The position numbers and the translations under genes were made by a program. Shown in pieces: positions 1 through 5,602 of a stretch of 5,602 bases of DNA. Origin of the DNA: JBDTRY01 sp039931435 (GTDB taxonomy: Bacteria; Acidobacteriota; Thermoanaerobaculia; Gp7-AA8). Under the pieces are notes generated by a model. It was given only the letters and a program-made list of their open reading frames with translations. It was not told the DNA's origin and ran no database searches. Every line of letters starts with the position of its first letter. Positions within the stretch are counted from its first letter, which is position 1. The DNA lies in assembly GCA_039931435.1 (NCBI GenBank), contig JBDTRY010000247.1:1-5602 (forward strand). Reading direction: 5' to 3'.

Positions 1-14
1 GAGGGCCTCCTTCG

Positions 15-1064
15 ATGAAGGAAAAACGCGACGTCTACCGTTTTCTCCACATCACACCCCGCCGTATCTACGAACAGCTCGACGAGTACGTCGTTGGGCA
101 GAAACAGGCCAAGGAAGTCCTCGCTGTCGCCGCCTACAACCACCTCAAGCGCATCGAGTACCTCCGTTTCGGCGGTGAGAGCTCCATTCGCAAATCGAAC
201 ATCCTCATGATCGGTCCCTCCGGTTCGGGCAAGACCTACCTGGCCCGGACCCTGGCCAGAGTTCTCGATCTCCCGTTCGCCTACAACGACGCCACGGCCT
301 TCACCGAAGCGGGCTATTACGGTGAAGATGTGGAGGTGGCCATCGGCCGCCTGCTATACGCCACGAACCAGAACGTCAACGAAGCGGAGAGCGGAATCGT
401 TTTTGTCGATGAGCTGGACAAGATCGCCCGCCGTTCGGGGGGAGCGCGAACCGGCGCCGGATCGCGGGACATCGGTGGCGAAGGGGTGCAGCAGGCCCTT
501 CTCAAAATCCTGGAAGGCGAAAAAATCTTCGTGCCCCTGAACGTCACCGCACACTGGAACAAATACGACTACGTCGAGCTGGACATCTCCAACATCCTCT
601 TCATCTGCGCCGGGTCCTTCTCCGACCTCGAGGAGGAAGGCGACGGAAAGGCCATCGGCTTTTTCGGTGGACGGAACGGCGAGGAGCACACCGTCTCCAC
701 CGAGGACCTGGTCAAGTACGGTTTTCTGCCTGAGCTGCTTGGGCGCATCCCGGTGCGCGTGCAGTTTCACGAGCTGTCAGCCACCGATCTGGTGAGCATC
801 CTCACCGATCCCCGGGAGGCGCTCATCCCCGAGTACCAGCGGCTCTGTGCGCTCGATCAGATCCAGCTGGAATTCACCGAGGCAGCCCTCTACGAAGTGG
901 CCCAGGCGGCCATGAGACAGAAGCTTGGAGCGCGCGCGCTGAGGGCGATCCTCGAAAAGGTTCTCCACCCCATTCTCTTCACCGGTCCGGAACGAGCCGG
1001 GGAACGCGTCACCATCGAACCCGCTGACGTCCGAGCCGCGCTTGCCTCCCGCCGGGAAAGCTGA
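15..1064 (+). CDS. ClpX-like AAA+ protein unfoldase lacking the N-terminal zinc-binding domain
   Basis: This is an ATP-driven hexameric unfoldase of the ClpX family, which in relatives feeds proteins to the ClpP peptidase in the cytoplasm. The 349 residues show the ClpX core in order: Walker A GPSGSGKT (67-74), pore-1 loop GYYGEDV (100-106), Walker B with D132 and E133 (128-136), GEGVQQALLKILEG (155-168), an IGF motif (214-216) of the kind that docks on ClpP, the arginine finger R244 in LLGRIPV, and sensor-2 GARALR (306-311). Two parts of standard ClpX are missing. There is no Cys4 zinc domain before the AAA+ module, so it is shorter than the usual roughly 420 residues. The position of the RKH pore loop reads AHW (179-181). 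A GAGGG at 1-5, nine bases before ATG, could be a weak ribosome site. The frame has no stop between that ATG and the left edge, so a start outside the window is possible. Family assignment is firm; the paralogue interpretation is inference. Confidence 0.93.
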   Translation: MKEKRDVYRFLHITPRRIYEQLDEYVVGQKQAKEVLAVAAYNHLKRIEYLRFGGESSIRKSNILMIGPSGSGKTYLARTLARVLDLPFAYNDATAFTEAGYYGEDVEVAIGRLLYATNQNVNEAESGIVFVDELDKIARRSGGARTGAGSRDIGGEGVQQALLKILEGEKIFVPLNVTAHWNKYDYVELDISNILFICAGSFSDLEEEGDGKAIGFFGGRNGEEHTVSTEDLVKYGFLPELLGRIPVRVQFHELSATDLVSILTDPREALIPEYQRLCALDQIQLEFTEAALYEVAQAAMRQKLGARALRAILEKVLHPILFTGPERAGERVTIEPADVRAALASRRES

Positions 1065-1503
1065 CGCCGGGCTCACGCTGAGGACGGCCACCTCTGCCGA
1101 TCTCACGGAGCTGGCAGCGCTGGACGCACGCTGCTTCGCAGAGGGTGTGAGCTACTCGCCGGACGTGCTCTCGTTCTTTGTCAGCGGCGAGAAATCCCGA
1201 ACGCTGCTTGCCATGCGCGACGGGAGGATCGCCGGCTTCGCCGCCGCGGTGATCCGTTCCGCGCGGGGAGCGCACATCGTCACGATCGAAGTCGATCCCT
1301 CGGAGCGGCGGAAAGGTGTGGGCACCACCCTGCTGATGGCGCTGGAGAGTTGGGCGCAAAACGTATCGGATCGAATCTTCCTGGAAGTGGACGCCGATAA
1401 CGTTCCGGCGATCTCCCTTTACGAGAAGCTCGATTACCTTCTGGCAAAGGAGTTCGAAGAAGACGGGCAGAACCGGTTGGCGATGTGGAAGGCGCTGGGC
1501 TGA
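1042..1503 (+). CDS. GNAT-family N-acetyltransferase, RimI-like
   Basis: This is a small cytoplasmic acetyltransferase that should use acetyl-CoA to acetylate an amine, possibly a protein N-terminus as RimI does; the substrate cannot be read from the sequence. The single GNAT domain fills the 153 residues. It has a beta-strand/alpha start (LTLRTATSADL, 11-21), the acetyl-CoA pyrophosphate-binding motif A with RRKGVG (89-94) after IEVDP, and motif B NVPAISLYEKLDY (120-132), where RimI-type proteins usually read EKLGF. The start is uncertain. The longest version begins at TTG 1042, overlapping the last 23 bases of the ClpX-like gene, and has no clear Shine-Dalgarno. A CTG at 1078 would keep the whole domain. 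Overlap and shared direction suggest co-transcription and translational coupling with the ClpX-like gene. The family call is firm; the rimI name is not justified. Confidence 0.85.
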   Translation: MPPAGKADAGLTLRTATSADLTELAALDARCFAEGVSYSPDVLSFFVSGEKSRTLLAMRDGRIAGFAAAVIRSARGAHIVTIEVDPSERRKGVGTTLLMALESWAQNVSDRIFLEVDADNVPAISLYEKLDYLLAKEFEEDGQNRLAMWKALG

Positions 1504-1536
1504 GAGCGGGGCAATGAGCGCGGCGCGCTCCTGGTG

Positions 1537-1542
1537 TAGTCT
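1537..1542 (+). promoter_or_regulatory. Candidate -10 box for nadK (leaderless type)
   Basis: TAGTCT fits the TAnnnT pattern of a sigma-70 -10 element and lies seven bases before the nadK ATG at 1550. Transcription would then begin at or next to that ATG. No purine-rich ribosome site precedes the ATG, which agrees with a leaderless mRNA. No convincing -35 hexamer is found at the proper spacing, so this rests on position and on the absence of a ribosome site. Confidence 0.4.
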
Positions 1543-1549
1543 TAAGCCC

Positions 1550-2410
1550 ATGAAGACCGTCGGCATCGCCGCCAAGTCCACGGCCGAGGAGGCCGTGAAA
1601 TTCGCGCGGCGGGTAGCCAGCGATCTTCAGGAACGCGGATACACCGTGCTCTTCGACGACGAAACGGGCCCGGCCGTAAAGCTGCCCGGCGTGAGCATCT
1701 GCAAGGCGAAGTCCGAACTGGCCCGGCTTTCGGACCTCGTCATCACATTCGGAGGCGACGGCACTCTGCTTTCCGTGGCCCGTCACGTGGGCGACACTGT
1801 GCCCATCATCGGCGTGAATATGGGCACGCTGGGATTTCTCACGGAGATCCGTGTCGAGGAGTTCCCGGAGGTTCTGGAGCGCGTGCTGGCGGGAAACTAT
1901 CGCGCCGAGCCACGTGTGGCTCTCGATGTGGAGGTCAGCGGCCCCGGTCCGCTTCGTCACTTCAGAGCGCTCAACGACGCCGTGGTCAACAAGAGCGCTC
2001 TGGCACGGATCGTCGAAATGCGGGTCAAGGTCGGCGACATGTTCGTATCCAGCTTCCGGGCGGACGGGTTGATCATCGCCACCCCCACGGGATCCACCGC
2101 CTATAATCTCTCCGCCGGTGGACCGATCATCTATCCCACCATGGGCGCCGTCGTCATCACGCCCATCTGCCCGCACATGCTCAGCAACCGTCCTATTGTG
2201 ATCCCGGACGAATTCGAGCTGACCATTTCCGTCGTCACCGAGAATCAGGAAGTATTTCTCACCCTGGATGGCCAGGAAGGTGCGCCGATCTCCGAGCACG
2301 ACACCATCACTGTGCGCAAGTCTCCTCACTCCGTACTGCTGGTGCAGTCACCGACGAAGAACTACTTCGACGTATTGCGTACCAAGCTGGATTGGGGAGG
2401 TGGATCGTAG
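1550..2410 (+). CDS. nadK: NAD kinase (ATP-NAD kinase)
   Basis: NAD kinase phosphorylates NAD to NADP using ATP or polyphosphate, and is the cell's source of NADP for biosynthesis and redox defence; it acts in the cytoplasm as an oligomer. The 286 residues carry the family signatures in order: GGDGT (68-72) with catalytic D70, the substrate-binding LND (141-143), ADGLIIATPTGSTAY (171-185) followed by LSAGGP, and HMLSNRPIV (209-217). The C-terminal YFDVLRTKLDW (272-282) is also typical. Length matches the usual 270-300. I chose ATG 1550 because MKTVGIAAK aligns with the family's first beta strand. An in-frame ATG at 1514 would add 12 residues (MSAARSWCSLKP) of no family character. It follows the acetyltransferase stop by 46 bases on the same strand, so it may be read from the upstream genes or from its own promoter-like box at 1537. 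Confidence 0.96.
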   Translation: MKTVGIAAKSTAEEAVKFARRVASDLQERGYTVLFDDETGPAVKLPGVSICKAKSELARLSDLVITFGGDGTLLSVARHVGDTVPIIGVNMGTLGFLTEIRVEEFPEVLERVLAGNYRAEPRVALDVEVSGPGPLRHFRALNDAVVNKSALARIVEMRVKVGDMFVSSFRADGLIIATPTGSTAYNLSAGGPIIYPTMGAVVITPICPHMLSNRPIVIPDEFELTISVVTENQEVFLTLDGQEGAPISEHDTITVRKSPHSVLLVQSPTKNYFDVLRTKLDWGGGS

Positions 2411-2446
2411 AGGATCAGGAAACGGACGAGGAGAGGATGTTCGGCG

Positions 2447-3103
2447 TCAGCGCTGAATGGCGCGTTCGTAGGTCGAGCGCACCGCCGAGACGTAGTTGAT
2501 CGTCTCGCGATAGGGCGGCACACCGCGATACCGCTCCACAGCTCCCGGACCAGCGTTGTAGGCGGCGAGCGTCAGGCCGAGATCACCGTGAAAGGTGTCC
2601 AGAAGCATTCTCAGGTAGTGCGTCCCAGCGAGGATGTTCTCCCGGATGTCGAGGACGTCGGTAACGCCGAGAAACCTGGCGGTGGCGGGCATGAGTTGCA
2701 TCAGCCCCTGAGCGCCGACGCGAGAAACGGAATTCGGATCACCGCCGGACTCACGCATTGCCACGGCTGCGATCAGGCGCGGGTCCACGCCATGTCTGGT
2801 GGCCGCCTCGCGGATGAAAAGCCCGTAACGCTCGCCGATCGGGCCCGTGAGGTCGGCTCCGGACTGATAGACCACATCTCCGTAGGGATGATACGAAAGT
2901 GAACTCGTGGAGCGGAGCGTGAAGAGAGCCCGGCTGATTTCGCCCACCGACTGGGTGGCAGAAATGGAGCGGTTGTCGTTGCGGATGACGATCCTGCCGG
3001 CAGGCATTTTCACCCCGCGCAGATCGCGCGCCGAGATACGGGTCTGGGCACCTGCCGGGAGCGCGGCCATAGCCGCCACCGCTAAAATCACGAACCTGGA
3101 CAT
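2447..3103 (-). CDS. Secreted lytic transglycosylase, SLT (Slt70-like) domain
   Basis: This enzyme cleaves the glycan strands of peptidoglycan between MurNAc and GlcNAc, leaving 1,6-anhydroMurNAc, and should act in the periplasm or on the wall. The 218 residues begin with a signal peptide (SRFVILAVAAMAALPAGA, 2-19) with an AxA-type cleavage site before Q20. A region of about 65 residues with no recognised domain follows. The SLT domain occupies about 85-215: catalytic glutamate E118 in MRESGGDPNSVS, GLMQLMP (133-139), AYNAGPGAV (181-189) and the YRETINYV segment (198-205). I see no lipobox, so it is probably soluble. The frame extends upstream to 3199, but starting at 3103 puts the signal peptide at the N-terminus; only a weak AGG sits before that ATG. 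It converges on nadK with 36 bases between and diverges from the amidohydrolase. The domain call is firm; substrate timing and partners are unknown. Confidence 0.93.
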   Translation of the reverse strand: MSRFVILAVAAMAALPAGAQTRISARDLRGVKMPAGRIVIRNDNRSISATQSVGEISRALFTLRSTSSLSYHPYGDVVYQSGADLTGPIGERYGLFIREAATRHGVDPRLIAAVAMRESGGDPNSVSRVGAQGLMQLMPATARFLGVTDVLDIRENILAGTHYLRMLLDTFHGDLGLTLAAYNAGPGAVERYRGVPPYRETINYVSAVRSTYERAIQR

Positions 3104-3203
3104 TGGACCTGGAGCAACTGCCGGCCTCGAGGCGATATTCCAGTGGCAGCAAAAGCCGCTGGGACCGGCCCCGGGAGCGCCGCTCACGACCCTTGCCATG
3201 GGC

Positions 3204-3209
3204 TAGAAT
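3204..3209 (+). promoter_or_regulatory. Candidate -10 box for the amidohydrolase gene (leaderless type)
   Basis: TAGAAT matches five of six bases of the TATAAT consensus and ends six bases before ATG 3216, so the predicted transcription start falls on or beside the A of the start codon. No Shine-Dalgarno is present upstream. No TTGACA-like -35 is visible 16-18 bases upstream. It lies in the 112-base divergent gap (3104-3215), which should also hold the transglycosylase promoter on the other strand; I could not pick one out there. Confidence 0.5.
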
Positions 3210-3215
3210 CCGCAA

Positions 3216-4919
3216 ATGAAGACGCTCAGCCACCTGCTGCTCTCCGTTTCGCTCATTCTTGCCCTCGGGGCCTGCCGGACCACCACCTCGCCGACCGATG
3301 CCGCCGCAACCATGATGCAGAACCCGAATACCTTCCTTCTATTCGGCGGAACGATCGTCACCGAGGGTCCCGAAGGGACGCTTCACGACATGGCCATCGT
3401 CATCTCCCACGGACGGATCGACGAAATACTTCCGTTCGACGAAGCCCGCAGGACCTATCCGACACTCCCGGTAATCGACGCCTCCCGGTACACGATCCTG
3501 CCCGGCCTCATCGATGCGCACGCCCACGTGGAGTCGCTCGGGACTGCCATGGACACAGTCTCGCTCGATGGAACGCAGTCGTACGATGAAGTGATCGAGC
3601 GAATCACGTCGCGCGCCGCCACGACAGCGAAAGACGACTGGGTTCTCGGCTGGGGCTGGGATCAGAACGACTGGACCGTGGCCAGTTTTCCAACCGCCGG
3701 CCCGCTGGACCACGCCGTCTCAGACCATCCTGTCTGGGTGAGCCGGGTGGACGGACACGCCGGTCTGGCCAATACGATGGCCATGCGTCTGGCGGGCGTA
3801 ACCCGGGACACGAAAGATCCGGAGGGCGGAAGGATCCTCCGCGACAGCTCGGGAAATCCGACCGGAGTGTTCGTCGACGCGGCGCAGGAGCTCATCGATC
3901 GCGTCGTGCCTTCGCCATCGCACGAGGTCCGCAAGCAGCGCATTCTTCGTGCCGCGCTGAAGATCGCCGCAAGCGGTCTCACCGGAGTGCACGACGCCGG
4001 AATCGACGGCGAAGCAATTCGTATCTACCAGGAACTGATCGATGAAGGCGAATTTCCCATTCGCGTATACGCCATGCTCAGCGACAACGATGCCCTGCTC
4101 AAAGAATGGTTCTCGCGGGGTTCGCTGCTCGGGTACAAGGATCAACTCACCGTCCGGACCGTGAAGCTCTACGCGGATGGTGCACTGGGCAGCCGCGGTG
4201 CGGCACTGCTCGCCCCATACAGCGATGATCCGACCAACACGGGCCTGCTCGTGTCCACAGCGGAGCATCTGGCAGACGTGGCCACGCGCGCGCGGGCAGC
4301 GGGATTTCAGGTGGCCACGCACGCCATCGGTGACCGCGGAGTGCGCAACGTAATCGACGCCTACGAAAAGGCTGGCGTGACGCCGGAAAATCGATTCCGC
4401 ATCGAGCATCTGCAGGTCGTCGCTCTGGACGATCTGCCCCGGATTGGCCGCGCCGGCATCATCGGCTCCATGCAACCCACACATGCCACCTCGGACATGC
4501 CCTGGGCGGAGGCCCGTATCGGGCCACAACGCATCCTCGGGGCCTACGCCTGGCGGAAAGTGCTGAACGCCGGATCGAGGCTGGCCCTCGGCTCGGATTT
4601 CCCGGTGGAAGACGTCAATCCATGGTTCGGAATCTACGCGGCCGTAACTCGTCAGGACCAGCGGGGATCACCCGCCGGTGGTTGGTACCCTGCAGAAAAG
4701 CTGACACTGACAGAAGCGTTGCGGGGGTTCACAATCGATGCTGCGTATGCGGCCTTTCAGGAGAGCAGTCGTGGCTCGATCGAGCATGGGAAACTGGCGG
4801 ACTTTACCGTAGTGGACCAGGATCCGTTTTCCGTCGATCCTTCGACTCTTTTCAAAACGACCGTTCGCTATACGATCGTCGGAGGACGAATCGTCTACAA
4901 CGCTGAGCCAACGCGATAA
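3216..4919 (+). CDS. Amidohydrolase family 3 (YtcJ-like) lipoprotein
   Basis: This is a metal-dependent hydrolase of the amidohydrolase superfamily, YtcJ/NfdA-like branch, whose known members hydrolyse amide, formamide or cyclic imide bonds; the substrate here cannot be deduced. Over 567 residues it has a lipoprotein signal (KTLSHLLLSVSLILALGAC) with lipidated C20, the beta-sandwich entry LLFGGTIVTEG (41-51), then the TIM barrel. Expected metal and catalytic residues are present: H102 and H104 in GLIDAHAH, H181 in DGHAG, K317 in VKLYADGALGSRGA (a likely metal-bridging lysine), H369 in ATHAIGD, H398 in IEHLQ and D461 in GSDFPVE. The C-terminal sandwich includes GKLADFTVVDQDPF (525-538) and IVGGRIVY. 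Residue 21 is R, not D, so sorting to the outer membrane is plausible if the cell has one. ATG 3216 is chosen because it gives the signal peptide. The family is sure; the lipoprotein call is likely. Confidence 0.93.
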   Translation: MKTLSHLLLSVSLILALGACRTTTSPTDAAATMMQNPNTFLLFGGTIVTEGPEGTLHDMAIVISHGRIDEILPFDEARRTYPTLPVIDASRYTILPGLIDAHAHVESLGTAMDTVSLDGTQSYDEVIERITSRAATTAKDDWVLGWGWDQNDWTVASFPTAGPLDHAVSDHPVWVSRVDGHAGLANTMAMRLAGVTRDTKDPEGGRILRDSSGNPTGVFVDAAQELIDRVVPSPSHEVRKQRILRAALKIAASGLTGVHDAGIDGEAIRIYQELIDEGEFPIRVYAMLSDNDALLKEWFSRGSLLGYKDQLTVRTVKLYADGALGSRGAALLAPYSDDPTNTGLLVSTAEHLADVATRARAAGFQVATHAIGDRGVRNVIDAYEKAGVTPENRFRIEHLQVVALDDLPRIGRAGIIGSMQPTHATSDMPWAEARIGPQRILGAYAWRKVLNAGSRLALGSDFPVEDVNPWFGIYAAVTRQDQRGSPAGGWYPAEKLTLTEALRGFTIDAAYAAFQESSRGSIEHGKLADFTVVDQDPFSVDPSTLFKTTVRYTIVGGRIVYNAEPTR

Positions 4920-4944
4920 CAGCTTCGACAACCCGCCACCCCTC

Positions 4945-4967
4945 GTAGGGCCGCACGGCGTGCGTCC
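4945..4967 (+). repeat. REP-like GTAG hairpin element, copy 1 (plus orientation)
   Basis: GTAG at 4945-4948 is followed directly by a stem-loop: arm GGCCGCAC (4949-4956), loop GGC, arm GTGCGTCC (4960-4967), pairing at seven of eight positions. A GTAG tetranucleotide immediately 5' of an imperfect palindrome is the hallmark of REP elements mobilised by RAYT transposases. It lies 25 bases after the amidohydrolase stop. No T-run follows, so it is not a standard terminator, though the hairpin could protect mRNA ends. A single window cannot show genome-wide repetition. Confidence 0.6.
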
Positions 4968-5012
4968 GGCACTCTTCGCGATTTCCGCCCGGCCCGTTTC
5001 GACCCTGTTACC

Positions 5013-5035
5013 GGCCGCATACCATGCGGCCCTAC
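5013..5035 (-). repeat. REP-like GTAG hairpin element, copy 2 (minus orientation)
   Basis: On the minus strand GTAG (5035-5032) is followed by a perfect eight-pair stem: arm GGCCGCAT (5031-5024), loop GGT, arm ATGCGGCC (5020-5013). It matches copy 1 at 19 of 23 positions. Two of the four differences form a base-pair swap at the top of the stem (C-G in copy 1, T-A here), so pairing is kept. The two copies are inverted with GTAG ends facing outward and 45 bases between, like a two-REP mosaic (BIME). It sits 45 bases beyond the kinase stop on that gene's strand. Confidence 0.6.
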
Positions 5036-5053
5036 CGGTGCTGTGGATATTTC

Positions 5054-5081
5054 TCGTCTCCCGTCTCTCGTCTCTCCGCTC
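5054..5081 (+). repeat. Short tandem heptamer repeat, four copies
   Basis: Four consecutive pyrimidine-rich heptamers read TCGTCTC, CCGTCTC, TCGTCTC and TCCGCTC; the last is degenerate. On the minus strand they form a purine-rich GAGACGR run that begins within the sugar kinase stop codon and continues into its 3' flank. No function is evident; replication slippage is the simplest origin. Confidence 0.5.
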
Positions 5082-5602
5082 ACTCCGCTGCCAGCTCCTC
5101 GAAGCGGGTCAGCTCCGAGAAGCTGCGGTACCGCTGGTCGATCTCCGGACGAGTCAGGCTTCGCAGACGGTCGAGAGAAAACGATTCCACGTTGAAGGAG
5201 GCCAGCACACTTCCGTGGATGATGGCCCGGCGCACGGCTCGATCGTCGAACTCCTCACAACTGGCCAGGTACCCGAGAAATCCGCCGGCGAATGTGTCGC
5301 CTGCACCGGTGGGGTCGAAGACCGACTCCAGCGGGTAGGCCGGAGCGGCGAATACCGCGTCCGGAGTGATCATCAGCACCCCGTACTCTCCCCGCTTCAA
5401 GACTACGGTCTTCGGACCCATGGCGTGAATTTCTGCGGCCGCTTTGATGAGATTCACCTCGCCGGTCATGGCCCGCACTTCAGCCTCGTTGATCACCAGC
5501 AGATCCGCGGCTGCGACGATTCTCTTCAATGATTCGAGCTTTGAACTGATCCAGTAATTCATCGTATCCAGAGCCACCAGCCGCGGCCTCTGCGTCTGCC
5601 CG
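5080..5602 (-). CDS. PfkB/ribokinase-family carbohydrate kinase, 5' part outside the window
   Basis: This is the C-terminal part of a kinase that should transfer phosphate from ATP to a hydroxyl of a sugar or nucleoside in the cytoplasm; the substrate-binding N-terminal part is missing here, so specificity is open. The visible 173 residues include LVALDTMNYW (8-17), the Mg-associated NxxE motif at N38-E41 (VINEAE), VLKRGEYG (67-74), and the PfkB signature DPTGAGDTFAGGFLG (96-110), where D102 is the expected catalytic base in the anion-hole GAGD. The C-terminus is complete, with TGA at 5082-5080. A GTG at 5577 could be read as a start, but the frame stays open to the right edge with family-like sequence (GQTQRPR before LVALD), so the gene continues beyond the window; the family is normally about 300 residues. 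It converges on the amidohydrolase across the REP-like pair. Confidence 0.93.
   Translation of the reverse strand, partial: GQTQRPRLVALDTMNYWISSKLESLKRIVAAADLLVINEAEVRAMTGEVNLIKAAAEIHAMGPKTVVLKRGEYGVLMITPDAVFAAPAYPLESVFDPTGAGDTFAGGFLGYLASCEEFDDRAVRRAIIHGSVLASFNVESFSLDRLRSLTRPEIDQRYRSFSELTRFEELAAE

Noticed and set aside
1280..2329. A 349-residue open frame antisense to nadK
   Set aside because: It is a shadow of high-GC codon usage: it spans the acetyltransferase and nadK on the opposite strand, shows no recognisable domain and is rich in R, H, G and D as such shadows are.
2411..2446. Terminator or small gene in the 36 bases between nadK and the transglycosylase
   Set aside because: I see no stem-loop, T-run or open frame with a start there.
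3104..3199. Longer N-terminus for the transglycosylase, starting at 3199
   Set aside because: It would bury the signal peptide behind 32 residues of low-complexity, G/P/A-rich sequence, and it uses the divergent promoter gap.
3720..4529. A 269-residue open frame antisense to the amidohydrolase
   Set aside because: The sense strand encodes a complete enzyme with all family motifs, and the antisense product shows no family features.
4945..5035. Rho-independent terminator between amidohydrolase and kinase
   Set aside because: The hairpins are strong, but neither is followed by a T-run on the relevant strand; the GTAG heads and paired copies fit REP-like elements better.
4945..5035. CRISPR repeats
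   Set aside because: There are only two copies, in opposite orientation, with one 45-base spacer and no cas gene.
4960..5532. A 190-residue plus-strand open frame over the kinase
   Set aside because: It runs opposite to a clear PfkB coding region and through the repeat pair, with no recognisable domain.

Overview
This window is ordinary, gene-dense bacterial chromosome with high GC (clearly above 55 percent by eye). It carries six genes: a ClpX-type AAA+ ATPase, a GNAT acetyltransferase, NAD kinase, a lytic transglycosylase, an amidohydrolase lipoprotein and a partial PfkB-family sugar kinase. A secreted peptidoglycan lyase and a lipobox-bearing lipoprotein point to a bacterium, most likely with a Gram-negative type envelope. 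The style of the NAD kinase, transglycosylase and kinase sequences is compatible with Acidobacteriota or a neighbouring phylum, but that is an impression from protein style. No rRNA or marker gene is present to confirm it.

Layout. From 15 to 2410 three genes run on the plus strand, tightly packed: the ClpX-like unfoldase, the acetyltransferase overlapping its 3' end, and nadK. The first two are probably co-transcribed; nadK may also have its own promoter directly in front of its ATG. The transglycosylase lies on the minus strand (2447-3103) and converges on nadK across 36 bases. A 112-base gap (3104-3215) separates it from the divergently transcribed amidohydrolase (3216-4919). A 160-base intergenic stretch (4920-5079) then holds an inverted pair of GTAG-headed hairpin elements resembling REP sequences, followed by a short heptamer repeat. 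The sugar kinase (minus strand, from 5080 to beyond the right edge) converges on the amidohydrolase.

How the genes relate. There is no single pathway. The left cluster is cytoplasmic housekeeping: protein unfolding, N-acetylation and NADP supply. The middle pair acts outside the cytoplasmic membrane, on peptidoglycan and on an unknown amide or imide substrate. The kinase phosphorylates a sugar or nucleoside in the cytoplasm. I see no CRISPR array, phage gene, transposase, defence system, tRNA or rRNA. The points most worth a second look are the REP-like pair with a compensatory base change in its stem, the ClpX relative lacking both the zinc-binding domain and the RKH loop, and two genes whose -10-like boxes sit so close to ATG that leaderless mRNAs are likely.
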